A DNA stretch of 64,000 nucleotides from UBA1413 sp964552955 (GCA_964552955.1 CAZKIU010000003.1:1-64000), one strand, 5' to 3'. Shown: positions 9,676 to 19,300, counted from the stretch's first letter. The notes: generated from the letters alone by a model not told the origin. Numbers and translations are program-made.

Positions 9676-11370
9676 ATGTCTATAAAAAAATGCCTCTTCT
9701 CTCTTCTGGTTGCTTTCCTGATTTTTCCGGCTGCCGGGCAGGAGAGGATCCTCTCCTACAACACCCGGATCACGGTGGAAAAGAGCGGTGATTTGCAGGT
9801 CACTGAGGTGATCACCGTGGTGGCCGAAGGGAACGCCATCAAAAGAGGCATCTACCGCACCTTTCCCACGCGCTACAGCAATCCTATGGGTACGCGTTTT
9901 AAGGTGGACTTCCAGGTCAGCGAAGTGCTGCGCGATGGCGTCCCCGAACCCTGGTTCACTGAAAATAAGGACAACGGGGTGGTCGTCTATATCGGCGACC
10001 GCGACCGTGAAATCACCCCGGGCACCCACACCTACACCCTCACCTACCGTACCTCGCGCCAGGTGGGTTTCTTCAAGGAGTATGACGAACTCTATTTCAA
10101 CGCCATCGGGGGCGACTGGGTTTTTCCCATTGAAACCGCCAGGGTGGTCCTTCACCTCCCGGAAGGGGCTTCGGTGGTACAGAAAGCCGCCTATTCGGGC
10201 CGTACCGGCGCCACGGGCTGCCAGTGCTCCCAGATGGAGGAGTACAACGGCGTCACCACCATCATGAACAGCCCCCTCCTCCCCGGGGAACAGCTCACCA
10301 TTGCCGTGGCATGGCCCAAAGGATTCGTCCATGAACCCACGACTACAGAAAGGTCAGGACGCTTTCTGAAAGACAACCTGCATGTGCTGGCGGCCCTCCT
10401 TACCCTGGCCCTGGCCCTTCTGCTCTACCTCCGGAAATGGAAAGCCGTGGGCAAAGATCCCCGGAAAGGAACCATTATCCCCCTCTTCGATCCTCCACAG
10501 GGGTTCAGTGCCGCCACCACCGGCTTCCTGCATAAGATGGGGATGAACGAAAAAATCATCACGGCTCTCCTCGTCGATATGGCCATCAAAGGATATCTGA
10601 AAATCGACAAAAGCGGGAAAAAATACCGGCTGGATCGCCTTCCCGAAGCCGACCCCGACCTCACCCCCGAAGAGAATGCCCTGGGCGAGGCCCTCTTTTC
10701 GGGCAGAAGCCAGATCCTCCTCGACCAGAAAAACCATGCAGCTTTCCAGAAAGCCCACAGTGCCGTTGAAAAAAGTATCAAGGAGCAGATGATCCCCACC
10801 TATTTCAAGGTCAACGGCAAGCATCTCCTGCCCGGTGTGCTGGGGTCGGCTACCGGCGTCGCTGTCACTTTTATCCTGGCCCCTACCCCCGAAATCCCCA
10901 TGTTCCTGCTTTTCCTGACTATAGTGCTCCTGGCATTGTTTGCCTGGCTCATGAAAGCCCCCACGCCACGGGGAAGGGAAGTGATGGACGAGGCGGAAGG
11001 ATTTAAGATGTACCTCTCGGTAGCCGAAAAAGAGCAGCTCGACAAGGCCCATGAACCTGACCTCACCATAGAACGGTTTGAGCAGTTGCTCCCCTATGCC
11101 ATCGCCCTGGGAGTGGAAAACCAGTGGGGAAAGAGATTCGAGAACGCCCTGGCCCGGTCGCTGACAGAAACCCGCTCTTACAACCCTGCCTGGTATGCCG
11201 GAACCTGGAGCACGGCCGCCTTCTCCCCATCCCGTTTTACCTCTGACCTGGGGAAAAGCTTCTCCTCGGCCATCTCTTCGGCTTCCACCCCTCCCGGAAG
11301 TGCCTCGGGGAGTGGGGGTGGAGGGAGCGCCGGAGGGGGTGGCGGAGGCGGCGGGGGTGGCGGCTGGTAA
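9676..11370 (+). CDS. DUF2207 membrane protein with Gly-rich C-terminus
   Basis: 564 residues from ATG 9676, which starts a signal peptide ending near AAGQ. The extracytoplasmic DUF2207 beta-rich domain covers about residues 20-215 (KRGIYRTFPTRY, TYTLTYRTSRQVGFF). A transmembrane helix lies near residues 235-255, and a cytoplasmic part follows. Two more helices near residues 375-425 precede a soluble segment and a Ser/Gly tail ending in about 11 glycines and a Trp. That tail is typical of the family. It follows lemA and probably works with it at the inner membrane, but the biochemical function is unknown. The upstream in-frame ATG at 9634 would add 14 residues that do not look like a signal sequence. 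Confidence 0.85.
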   Translation: MSIKKCLFSLLVAFLIFPAAGQERILSYNTRITVEKSGDLQVTEVITVVAEGNAIKRGIYRTFPTRYSNPMGTRFKVDFQVSEVLRDGVPEPWFTENKDNGVVVYIGDRDREITPGTHTYTLTYRTSRQVGFFKEYDELYFNAIGGDWVFPIETARVVLHLPEGASVVQKAAYSGRTGATGCQCSQMEEYNGVTTIMNSPLLPGEQLTIAVAWPKGFVHEPTTTERSGRFLKDNLHVLAALLTLALALLLYLRKWKAVGKDPRKGTIIPLFDPPQGFSAATTGFLHKMGMNEKIITALLVDMAIKGYLKIDKSGKKYRLDRLPEADPDLTPEENALGEALFSGRSQILLDQKNHAAFQKAHSAVEKSIKEQMIPTYFKVNGKHLLPGVLGSATGVAVTFILAPTPEIPMFLLFLTIVLLALFAWLMKAPTPRGREVMDEAEGFKMYLSVAEKEQLDKAHEPDLTIERFEQLLPYAIALGVENQWGKRFENALARSLTETRSYNPAWYAGTWSTAAFSPSRFTSDLGKSFSSAISSASTPPGSASGSGGGGSAGGGGGGGGGGGW

Positions 11371-11756
11371 GCCCCCTGAGAACCTTTCCTCAATTCACCC
11401 CGGCTCCTCCTGCCTTCCCCTGCAAACAGGGTGGCTGCGTTGATCCCCTTCACCAAAGCCTCCTCTCCCGATCAACAAATGAGTGGGAAACACTCAGCAG
11501 AACACCACACCAAAAATGGGAAGAACACTGCATGCTCTGTGTTCAGCGACCTGACCAAATAACTCCCCATTCCTGAAATAGAAATAATGGGCTACGCGAT
11601 GGGCATTATCCGCGAAGCTGTTGTTTTATTCCCGGCGAAAACGTAACTTGCACAGAATGAATTCTAAAAAACCGCAGAAGTGTGACCGCTCACGGTGCAA
11701 TCGTGGCAGGCCATATCCAGGCGGTTCCAGGTATTGAATACAAAACGGCGGTGCAC
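11371..11756. other. Intergenic region with two short inverted repeats
   Basis: 386 bp between the DUF2207 gene and the sensor-kinase gene. TGAGTG and CACTCA form a hairpin at 11480-11496, and GAACAC and GTGTTC form another at 11523-11544 with a GCATGC core. Neither is followed by a T-tract. A weak candidate promoter (TAACTTGC, about 20 bp after a TTG) lies near 11620-11652. No gene is convincing in this stretch. Confidence 0.4.
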
Positions 11757-14700
11757 ATGTTAAGAGGAGTGATTCTGTTTTTTATGCTCCTTGTTTATTT
11801 GCCCGGGATTGCCCGGCATTTTCTTTTTTCAGGATACACCCTTTCCGATGGCCTCTCCCAGTCGGTGGTGACCTGTATCTTCCAGGATTCCCGCGGCTTT
11901 CTTTGGGTGGGGACCCAAAACGGACTCAACTGTTTCGACGGGTACACCTTTACCGTACACACCTACCGGCCCAACGATTCCACCTCCCTCTCCAACAACT
12001 GGATCTACGGTATTGCCGAAGATCCCGGTGGCAACTTGTGGATAGGCACTAAAGGAGGACTCAACCGCTATTCTCCAACAGACAAGAGGTTTACACGCCT
12101 CCATTACACCACCCCCTACCCTGCAGAAGTCTCCGGGTATGTTTATGATGTCATTTGCGGCAGAAACGGCCTGATTTATATCAACACCCCACCCCTCCTG
12201 ACCGTTTGTGATCCAAAGGATCTGACCTTTACCCATCGCCTTTCTCCCCTGGATTATGACGGCAGCGTCAAAGACTATAAAATTCCGTTGTTAGAAGCCC
12301 CCGACGGCAGGATCTGGATGGGATCAACCCGTGGCCTGGCCTGCTACTCCCCTGCCGAAGGCACCTTTTCACTCTATACTTCCCGCACAGAAATCTCCCT
12401 CTCCAGCGACAATATCACGGCGCTCTGGCAGGACGCAGGGGGATGCCTCTGGGTAGGAACCCCGGGCGGCCTCCACCGTATGAACCAGGACCAAAAAAGC
12501 TTCTCCCTCATTCTCCAGGCCAGAGCAACTACCCTCTCCCAGGGCAATGACTTTATCAGGGCCATCACCGGTGACCCCTCAGGTGCCCTGTGGGTGGCCA
12601 CCGAGGGCGGCGGCCTCCGACGGTTGACCCCCGGCCGGGACGGAAACCTGGATTCCGAAACCTTCAATACCGGCAACAGCACCCTTTTTCACAATATTAT
12701 CCTTTCCCTGGCCATCGACCACTCTGATAACCTCTGGATCGGGACCCTCTCGGGCCTCAACAAAACAGACCTCAAAAAACAAAAATTCACTCTCTACCGT
12801 AAAAGCAACGATCCTTCCTCTGTGGACCTCTCGGGGAACGTCATTGCCTCCCTCTTCAGGGATGAAAAAAACCGGCTCTGGGTAGGGACCTGGGGCCAGG
12901 GGCTGAACATCTTCGACCGGAACACCGGCGGGGTTGATCATTATGCCACCCACACCACCGGCAAGTATTATATCCCCAACGATTTCGTCCACACCATCTT
13001 TGAAGACTCCGCTCAAAACCGGTGGATCGGCACCCGCGACGGACTCCTGGTCTTTGACAGGGAAAAACAACGGTTCGTGAGACCGGAAGAATTCCCCCGG
13101 AACCATGGTCTGCCTTCCTTCCGGGGACTCCGGATCTTCAGGATGATGCGCGATAGCCGGGGTTACTTCTGGATCGCCACCCAGGACGGCCTCTTCCGGA
13201 AAGGAGCCGGAGACAAGGAACCCGAGCACTTTACAGCCGACGCCGGTACACCTCACAGAATCGGCAGCAACCTGGTCTACAGCGTACTGGAAGATTCCAG
13301 GGGACTGATCTGGATAGGCACCACCAAGGGAGTCGACGTGCTGGACCCCACCTCGGGAAAAATGAGCCACTTCAGGAAAAGCGATACCACGGCCATAGCC
13401 CTGGCCGATGACTTTGTGACCTGCCTGTGCGAAGACCACCAGGGCGACATCTGGATCGGCACCACTTCCTATGTAAGTAAATACGCCAGGCAGGAACGTA
13501 CTTTTACCTGGTATGGCAAGGAGCAGGGCGTCCCGGGCAACCTGGTCTACGCCATTCTCAAAGACCGGGGCAACAGCATATGGATAGCCACGGGAAACGG
13601 CCTATGCCGTTACGATCCGGTATCCGCCACTTTCCGCACCTATACTCCTGAGGAGGGATTGCAAAGCCCCGAGTTTAACCTGGGCGCCTCCTTTCAGGCC
13701 CCTGACGGAGAGCTCTTCTTCGGGGGCATGAACGGCATCAATGCCTTTTACCCCGATTCACTCCAGGATAACCCTCACATTCCCGCGCTGGCCTTCACCT
13801 CGGTTTGGAAGACCTCCGGAGGAGTCAGAAAAACACCCCACTGGAAAGACGACCACACCGTGCTCTTCAATTACACCGATTATTCCTTCACCGTGGAATT
13901 CACCGCCCTGGAGTTTACCAATCCCCCAAAAAACAGATACAAATACCGGCTGGAGGGGGGAGGTAATGTTTGGACAGATCTCGGAAACCGTCACTTCATC
14001 TCCTTTTCCAACCTTTCACCCGGAGCGTATGTTCTGTGGGTTACCGGCTCCAACAATGATGGCGTCTGGAACGAAAACGGCATCCGCCTTAATCTGATCA
14101 TCCGCCCCCCCTGGTGGCGTACACGCCTGGCCCTGGTCTCTTACTTCCTCCTCTGTGCAGGCGTTATTCTTCTGATATTCAGCAGCCGCGAAAAACGCCA
14201 CCTCAGGGAAAAATCCCTCCTGGAAGCTAAGGTCAGGGAACGCACCCTCCTGGTGGAAGCACAGAAAAGCGAAATCATATTGAAGAACAACGAATTAAAG
14301 GCTCTCAACACCTCAAAGGACAAATTCTTCTCCATCATCGCCCATGACCTGCGCAACCCCTTCAACGCTATCATCGGTTACTCCGAACTGCTGCTGATGG
14401 AGTTGAAGAAGACCTCTCCCGAAGAACTCCAAAAATCCCTGGAAACGATCCGTGACTCCTCCCGCCAGGCCTATGAACTATTGGAAAACCTCCTGTTATG
14501 GGCCCGCGCCCAAACCGGAGTCCTCGCTTTCAGGCCTGAACCTGTCCACATGGAAATTCTGATTAACGAAGCGGTGACTTTGCTTAAGCCCCAGGCTTCC
14601 CAAAAAGCGATCACCCTGCATACGGGGGCGGTCTCACCGGTACAGATCCGGGGCGATGCCAATATGATCAGGACCATCGTGAGAAACCTGCTCACCAATG

Positions 14701-15029
14701 CCATAAAATTCACCCCTTCAGGAGGAGAAATCCACATTTCCCTCCACCTGGAAGAGACAGAGTGTCTGCTGGAAGTCACAGACAACGGGACAGGCATTTC
14801 CAGGGAGCGGCTTCCGCATATTTTCAATATTGGCACGGCCCATAAAACCAAAGGAACAGAGGGAGAACCGGGAAGCGGCCTGGGCTTGATCCTGTGCCGC
14901 GAGTTCGTGGAAAGACATGGGGGAAAAATCGGCGTGGAGAGTACCGAGGGAAAAGGCTCCCATTTTTGGGTCAGATGGCCCATCAACGAAAAAGGCCATG
15001 AAGACTCTTTGGCACACCAGTCTTCATGA
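11757..15029 (+). CDS. Two-component sensor histidine kinase with periplasmic beta-propeller (Reg_prop/Y_Y_Y)
   Basis: 1090 residues from ATG 11757, which opens a signal/anchor helix (MLRGVILFFMLLVYL); an upstream GTG at 11682 gives a non-signal extension. Many Reg_prop blades of the type GNLWIGTKGGLNRY fill about residues 20-690, followed by a Y_Y_Y domain (~705-780). A transmembrane helix lies near 792-812 (LVSYFLLCAGVILLIF). A HisKA domain has its phospho-accepting His in IIAHDLRNPFNAIIGYSELL (~862), and the HATPase has NLLTNAIKF, DNGTGIS and GSGLGLILC. It resembles Bacteroidota hybrid two-component sensors of glycans but stops after the ATPase, with no receiver or AraC output domain. A separate response regulator must receive the phosphate; none is directly adjacent on this strand. 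Confidence 0.9.
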   Translation: MLRGVILFFMLLVYLPGIARHFLFSGYTLSDGLSQSVVTCIFQDSRGFLWVGTQNGLNCFDGYTFTVHTYRPNDSTSLSNNWIYGIAEDPGGNLWIGTKGGLNRYSPTDKRFTRLHYTTPYPAEVSGYVYDVICGRNGLIYINTPPLLTVCDPKDLTFTHRLSPLDYDGSVKDYKIPLLEAPDGRIWMGSTRGLACYSPAEGTFSLYTSRTEISLSSDNITALWQDAGGCLWVGTPGGLHRMNQDQKSFSLILQARATTLSQGNDFIRAITGDPSGALWVATEGGGLRRLTPGRDGNLDSETFNTGNSTLFHNIILSLAIDHSDNLWIGTLSGLNKTDLKKQKFTLYRKSNDPSSVDLSGNVIASLFRDEKNRLWVGTWGQGLNIFDRNTGGVDHYATHTTGKYYIPNDFVHTIFEDSAQNRWIGTRDGLLVFDREKQRFVRPEEFPRNHGLPSFRGLRIFRMMRDSRGYFWIATQDGLFRKGAGDKEPEHFTADAGTPHRIGSNLVYSVLEDSRGLIWIGTTKGVDVLDPTSGKMSHFRKSDTTAIALADDFVTCLCEDHQGDIWIGTTSYVSKYARQERTFTWYGKEQGVPGNLVYAILKDRGNSIWIATGNGLCRYDPVSATFRTYTPEEGLQSPEFNLGASFQAPDGELFFGGMNGINAFYPDSLQDNPHIPALAFTSVWKTSGGVRKTPHWKDDHTVLFNYTDYSFTVEFTALEFTNPPKNRYKYRLEGGGNVWTDLGNRHFISFSNLSPGAYVLWVTGSNNDGVWNENGIRLNLIIRPPWWRTRLALVSYFLLCAGVILLIFSSREKRHLREKSLLEAKVRERTLLVEAQKSEIILKNNELKALNTSKDKFFSIIAHDLRNPFNAIIGYSELLLMELKKTSPEELQKSLETIRDSSRQAYELLENLLLWARAQTGVLAFRPEPVHMEILINEAVTLLKPQASQKAITLHTGAVSPVQIRGDANMIRTIVRNLLTNAIKFTPSGGEIHISLHLEETECLLEVTDNGTGISRERLPHIFNIGTAHKTKGTEGEPGSGLGLILCREFVERHGGKIGVESTEGKGSHFWVRWPINEKGHEDSLAHQSS

Positions 15030-15056
15030 CCTCAGAAAAACAAAACGACGTATGGT

Positions 15057-15530
15057 TTAACCGTTCTCCCTGTAGGGTAAGTGAAAAAAGGCCAGAACCG
15101 TTGCCGCATTTTCCCGGTTGATCCGTAAATGGAGTTTTCCATCCTTGTAAACCATGTAAATCGATTCACGGTTCAGCTTATCGCAAAATACGCACCCCAG
15201 GGCACTATCGCAGGAATGCATCTTATAAAGCCGCAGTCCATTGCGGGTAGACACCAGCTCAAGCAAGGCCATACACCTGAATTTTCCGTTGCAGCAAACC
15301 ACAGGCACCCTTTCAAAGACCTTCCCTTCAACCATACAGGCCTCTACCTTCTTCAGAGGGGCCTTCAGCACCCATCCCTCATCGGTGACCAGTTTGATCC
15401 TGGAAAGCCCCATTTTTACCTCATCACTGAAATAGGTTTTACCTTCAATGATCACATAGTTCATTGCGCCCAGCGTACTGCCTGCAAAAAACAGCATGAA
15501 TAGGGCAAATAACATAACGACTTTTTTCAT
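15057..15530 (-). CDS. Secreted Cys-rich hypothetical protein (157 aa)
   Basis: ATG 15530 opens a clear signal peptide (MKKVVMLFALFMLFFAGSTLG). It is preceded by a strong AGGAGG about 8 bp upstream, unusual in this genome and good support for this start over one 19 codons earlier. The mature part contains seven or so cysteines, several close together (CCNGKFRC, HSCDSALGCVFC), suggesting disulfides or a metal site in the periplasm. It faces the sensor-kinase gene tail to tail with 27 bp between stop codons. I recognise no family; function unknown. Confidence 0.65.
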   Translation of the reverse strand: MKKVVMLFALFMLFFAGSTLGAMNYVIIEGKTYFSDEVKMGLSRIKLVTDEGWVLKAPLKKVEACMVEGKVFERVPVVCCNGKFRCMALLELVSTRNGLRLYKMHSCDSALGCVFCDKLNRESIYMVYKDGKLHLRINRENAATVLAFFHLPYRENG

Positions 15531-15694
15531 GGCTTCATCCTCCTGTTTTGTGAAACATTGTTTTGCTTTGATAGTTAAAATTACCAAGGCTTCAAGGAGG
15601 ATCCAAATCCTTTCGATGTAATGGGGAAATTAACCGGTAACCCGATTACCGTATTAAATGAACCACTTACAGAGAATAAGCGCCCGTTGAGCGA

Positions 15695-16603
15695 CTACCG
15701 GAGCTTGTTTTTTTCTATCAGTTCGAAAAACCGTTTCTGGTAACTTTCGCTGACTGGAATATGCTCATTGCCGATCTTGATGTGCCTTCGCTCCACGAAG
15801 TCTATTTTATCCAACGCCACAAACCAGGATTTATGAACCCTGCAGAAACGGGGTTCCCTGAGGATCTCCCCAATCGCCCGGGCATTCATCAGGGTCTTGA
15901 TTTTTTTCCGCGAAGTCACGATCCGCCAGTAATCCCCCATCCCCTGGACATAAAGGATCTCGGAAGCCAGAAGCTTCTCCATGCGGGTTTCTGTTTTCAC
16001 AAAAAAGTACTCCTGCTCCTGGGACGGTGCAGTCACGGTCTGAGGGGCCACGGGTGCAGAAGGGAAATAAGGATCTGATGGAGTATGTTGATCTGGGGAG
16101 GGTTGAAGCTCTGATGCAGAATGAAGTCCGGCAGTGGTTGGAAGGTCTGATGCAGAATGAAGTCCGGCAGGGGATGGAAGGTCTGAAGCGGGATGCGGCG
16201 CAGGAGATGGAGCGGTCTGGGAGTGCGCAATGGCTCCCTCGGCTTGCTGCCACCTTTCGAAAACCTTGTTGACCCCCCTGATGAACCGTTCAAGGGAGAT
16301 CGGCTTCAGCAGATAATCGGTGACATCCAGGTCAAATCCCTCTGCCGCATACCGGTCAAAGGCAGAGGTGATGATGACCTGCGGCCGGTTTTTAAGCGCT
16401 TTCAAGAGCTGTATCCCTGTTAATCCCTCCATCTGGATGTCGAGAAATATCAAATCCACCGGGTGACTGGCCAGAAATTCCAGGGTATCAAGGGCATTGT
16501 CAAAGGTCCTGATCAGATTCAGAAAGGGGATCTTCGAACAGTAAACCCGGATGATATCCAGGGCCAGAGGTTCATCATCTATGGCTATACAATTGATCTT
16601 CAT
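15695..16603 (-). CDS. LytTR-family response regulator
   Basis: 302 residues. The receiver domain (1-~120) has the acidic pocket IAIDDEPLA, phospho-accepting Asp55 in LIFLDIQMEG, and KPISLERF. A Pro/Ser/Ala-rich linker (~130-195) is built from 12-residue repeats. The C-terminal LytTR DNA-binding domain (~200-300) has the typical VKTETRMEKLLASEILYVQG and FCRVHKSWFVALDKI. Its start overlaps the last bases of the upstream histidine-kinase gene by 4 bp, so they form one transcription unit and a cognate pair. The long repetitive linker is unusual for this family. Confidence 0.93.
   Translation of the reverse strand: MKINCIAIDDEPLALDIIRVYCSKIPFLNLIRTFDNALDTLEFLASHPVDLIFLDIQMEGLTGIQLLKALKNRPQVIITSAFDRYAAEGFDLDVTDYLLKPISLERFIRGVNKVFERWQQAEGAIAHSQTAPSPAPHPASDLPSPAGLHSASDLPTTAGLHSASELQPSPDQHTPSDPYFPSAPVAPQTVTAPSQEQEYFFVKTETRMEKLLASEILYVQGMGDYWRIVTSRKKIKTLMNARAIGEILREPRFCRVHKSWFVALDKIDFVERRHIKIGNEHIPVSESYQKRFFELIEKNKLR
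16075..16218. repeat. 36-bp tandem repeat inside the response-regulator linker (about 4 units)
   Basis: Four consecutive 36-bp units start at 16075, 16111, 16147 and 16183. The two central units are nearly identical and the outer two diverged. Each encodes 12 residues of the type AGLHSASDLPT in frame with the regulator gene, so repeat-number change would lengthen or shorten the flexible linker without frameshift. Confidence 0.85.
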
Positions 16604-17652
16604 ATGTTTGTAACTGTTTTTGCCGTAATATCAAGATGTAATCGTACCGTATAGGTCTCCGTTGTTTCCCCGATGGTAAGGGTGAACTTTCCAGGATAAA
16701 GGAGTTCCAGTCTGCGCCGGGTATGAGCAATGCTCATTCCGGATGCTATCTCCTCCAGCTGCTGAAGGCTCTTCCGGAGGTCATTGGAAATAAAAAAGTC
16801 CACCCCCTGGTGACCGGCTTCAATATGGATGACAATGGCGGGTTGCCTGGCCTTGCTCCCATGTTTAAAGGCATTTTCCACAAATGGAATCAGGAGCATC
16901 GGAGCGATAGGAACCTCCCCCGTCGCTCCCTCCACGGTCATCGAAACCAGGCCAGCCTGCCGGTAACGCAATTGCTGCAACTCTATATAACTCTTCAGAT
17001 ATTCGATTTCCTTCACCAGAGGAACCTCGCTGGCTTCGGCCTCATAGAGCACATAGCGCATGATGGAGGAGAATTTCATCACCGCCCCAGGGGCTTCGTC
17101 TGACTTCTGGTACACCAAAGAATAGATGTTATTCAGCGTGTTAAAGAGAAAATGGGGATTGATTTGTGAGCGGAGCAGCGCCAGCTCCCCGGCCTGCCGC
17201 TGTGTGATGAGCTCTGTCCTGAGCTTCTGAGCCCCGAAGGCATCGATCAGATATCGGATCAGGATGGCATAAATGGCAGTGATCACGGTAAGACGCAAAT
17301 GATCCCACACCCAAATCCATTCAAAGACCATTTCCTTTCCGGGCATAAGACCCGTGAGCTTCCAGAAAAACCAGTCCATCGGCAGCCTGATCATCATCAG
17401 GGAAGCCACAACCAGCAATAGCACGATGATGCTTATTATCTTGTACCTGAAAGCGATCAGCCGGGGAAAGGCAAAATAAACCGCGTAAAAAGTGATGGCA
17501 CTCAGAAAAAGTGCTACTACGACCTCCTTGACATAGGCCACCTCCCCCCAACCGGGAATCTTGTGCTGGCCAACATATAGCGGGAAGAGAAACTGGTTGA
17601 TGATATAAAACCAGTACAAGACATGAATCCCTATGATATATTTCCTGTTCAT
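16600..17652 (-). CDS. LytS-type sensor histidine kinase (His_kinase family)
   Basis: 350 residues. Four hydrophobic segments in the first ~150 residues (near 8-25, 43-62, 72-95 and 115-135) make an integral membrane sensor. The conserved phosphorylation region LRSQINPHFLFNTLNNIYSL (~160-180) and the ATPase N-box MLLIPFVENAFKHGSK identify the His_kinase/HATPase_c architecture of LytS, AlgZ and YpdA kinases. The stop codon overlaps the start of the LytTR regulator, its obvious partner. The signal sensed is not evident. Confidence 0.92.
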   Translation of the reverse strand: MNRKYIIGIHVLYWFYIINQFLFPLYVGQHKIPGWGEVAYVKEVVVALFLSAITFYAVYFAFPRLIAFRYKIISIIVLLLVVASLMMIRLPMDWFFWKLTGLMPGKEMVFEWIWVWDHLRLTVITAIYAILIRYLIDAFGAQKLRTELITQRQAGELALLRSQINPHFLFNTLNNIYSLVYQKSDEAPGAVMKFSSIMRYVLYEAEASEVPLVKEIEYLKSYIELQQLRYRQAGLVSMTVEGATGEVPIAPMLLIPFVENAFKHGSKARQPAIVIHIEAGHQGVDFFISNDLRKSLQQLEEIASGMSIAHTRRRLELLYPGKFTLTIGETTETYTVRLHLDITAKTVTNI

Positions 17653-17750
17653 GGGAGGGACAGAGGCCGTTTCTGACCTACAATTTACAAAATAATCCCC
17701 TATTTATCAGTGATGAGCCTGCAATCTGCCAATGGGGTTAAAAATCCGCT

Positions 17751-17794
17751 AAAAGGGGGTATTCTCCCGCTAAACAAATAAGGCGGGAACCCCC
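17751..17794 (-). terminator. Candidate terminator of the UPF0324 gene
   Basis: On the minus strand, arms of the form GGGGGTTCCCGCC and GCGGGAGAATACCCCC pair with a 4-nt bulge around an 11-nt loop, followed by TTTT and then a further TTTTT a few bases on. It lies about 95 bp after the transporter stop codon and before the kinase gene. Confidence 0.5.
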
Positions 17795-17887
17795 GCGATG
17801 AGGTTTTTATTCTCCTCACGGCTGGTTTCCGCCTTTAATGCCGGTGGATCCCCCGCAAAAAATCACGGGTTCATGCTCCCTTCAGAT

Positions 17888-19180
17888 TCAGGAAAGCACC
17901 TGGAATAAAAGATAGGCCACAATCAGCGTAAAAATGATGTTGAAGGTCTGACCAATCAGGAAGGCATACAAGGGTCTTTTACTTTCCATCGCTTTCAGGT
18001 CGGCAAAACGGGTCTCCAGGCCGATGCTGATAAAGGCCAGGTTAAACCAGAAATTGGCGAAGGACTTCATCACTTTTCCCGAGGCTTTGGCGGTTTCCGG
18101 GTTGAGGAAAAAGGAAAAGACCAGAGAGGCTACAATAAATCCCAGTACGAACTTGGGAAAGCGTTCCCAGATGACCCGCATGGAAACTTTTTCGCGGCCG
18201 TTTTCGCCCTTACTGCGGTAGGCCCAGTACACCGAAATAAGGAAGGCGGCCACTCCCAGGAGGACATTTTGTGAGAATTTGACGATGGTGGCATATTTAA
18301 GACCGGTCTCCCCGGCGATGGTTCCGGCAGCCACCACGGCACCCGTGGTATCAATGGTCCCCCCCATCCAGGCCCCGGTGACCATCTCCGACAACCCCAT
18401 CCATTTGGCCAGGGCCGGCATTAGCACCATCATCGGGATGGCCACAATTAGCACTATAGAAATGATAAAGGAGAGTTTTTTCTTGTCGCCGTTGATGGCC
18501 CCCGCAGTGGCAATGGCTGCCGACACCCCGCAGATGGAGACCCCGCTGGCCAGCATCGTCGAAAACTCATCATCCACCTTCATCTTCCGGGCCACCCAGA
18601 AGGTGAAATACCACACCGCGATCACCACAATAACCGCCTGAATCAACCCGAAGGAGCCGGCCGACAGAATATCACCGAAAAGTATGGTCGACCCCAATAA
18701 CACCAGACCGCTCTTGACATAAAACTCGGATTGCGCCCCGGCTTTCAGCCAGTCGGGCAATTTCACCAGATTACCGATCAGCAACCCCAGCGCCAGCGAA
18801 AAAAGAACCGTCTCCAGTCCCAGGTTCTTGAACCCCGTGAACGAGGAGATAAACTGAGCCAGAAAGGCAAGCAGGCAAACCGACACAAACCCGGTCACAA
18901 AGTTCTTCAGCATCTTACCGCTCAGAACAGTCCCCAGAATAGAAGCTACCCCAAAAATCAGCAGGGTGGAAAACAGGGAGACAAATAACGATCTAGAATT
19001 GAAGACATTGACGATTCCGGTGTAGTCGTTCCAGCCGGCTTTCCCGCCAAAAGTGGGGGTGGTCATCGTATACCCTGCGGCAATTACAAATACAATCATG
19101 CCGAAGCCAACCACCACTGAGCCCCAATCTTCCCCGATCAACCAGGGTTTACGGGCTGATGTACCATTTTCTGATGCCAT
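17888..19180 (-). CDS. UPF0324 / YeiH-type putative sulfate exporter family transporter
   Basis: 430 residues with about 11-12 hydrophobic helices throughout. Family hallmarks include KSGLVLLGSTILFGDIL, ASGVSICGVSAAIATAGAI and GAWMGGTIDTTGAVVAAG. The family (Cons_hypoth698) is annotated as a putative sulfate exporter, but substrate assignment is weak, and many members are simply called conserved membrane proteins. It is divergent from an outer-membrane beta-barrel gene, with a perfect inverted repeat in the shared 199-bp region, so the two may be co-regulated. Confidence 0.88.
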   Translation of the reverse strand: MASENGTSARKPWLIGEDWGSVVVGFGMIVFVIAAGYTMTTPTFGGKAGWNDYTGIVNVFNSRSLFVSLFSTLLIFGVASILGTVLSGKMLKNFVTGFVSVCLLAFLAQFISSFTGFKNLGLETVLFSLALGLLIGNLVKLPDWLKAGAQSEFYVKSGLVLLGSTILFGDILSAGSFGLIQAVIVVIAVWYFTFWVARKMKVDDEFSTMLASGVSICGVSAAIATAGAINGDKKKLSFIISIVLIVAIPMMVLMPALAKWMGLSEMVTGAWMGGTIDTTGAVVAAGTIAGETGLKYATIVKFSQNVLLGVAAFLISVYWAYRSKGENGREKVSMRVIWERFPKFVLGFIVASLVFSFFLNPETAKASGKVMKSFANFWFNLAFISIGLETRFADLKAMESKRPLYAFLIGQTFNIIFTLIVAYLLFQVLS

Positions 19181-19279
19181 AATCTCTTATTTTTAATCCA
19201 ACGGTTTAATCAGGAATAGTCCCAAATTGTGCATAATTGGGCAAATATCAGAACTATTGCGAAGAATTCAATAAGTATA

Positions 19280-19300
19280 AAATGGTATTTTACACCATTT
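19280..19300. promoter_or_regulatory. Perfect inverted repeat in divergent promoter region
   Basis: AAATGGT and ACCATTT flank a 7-bp spacer midway between the UPF0324 gene (minus) and the porin-like gene (plus). A second 10-bp palindrome, GGATTAATCC, lies at 19347-19356, just upstream of the porin-like ATG. Both could be operators. No T-tract follows, so a terminator is unlikely. Confidence 0.45.

Noticed and set aside
16075..16218. Regular 36-bp repeats considered as a CRISPR array
   Set aside because: Units are contiguous without unique spacers, are in frame with the response-regulator gene, and no cas genes are present.
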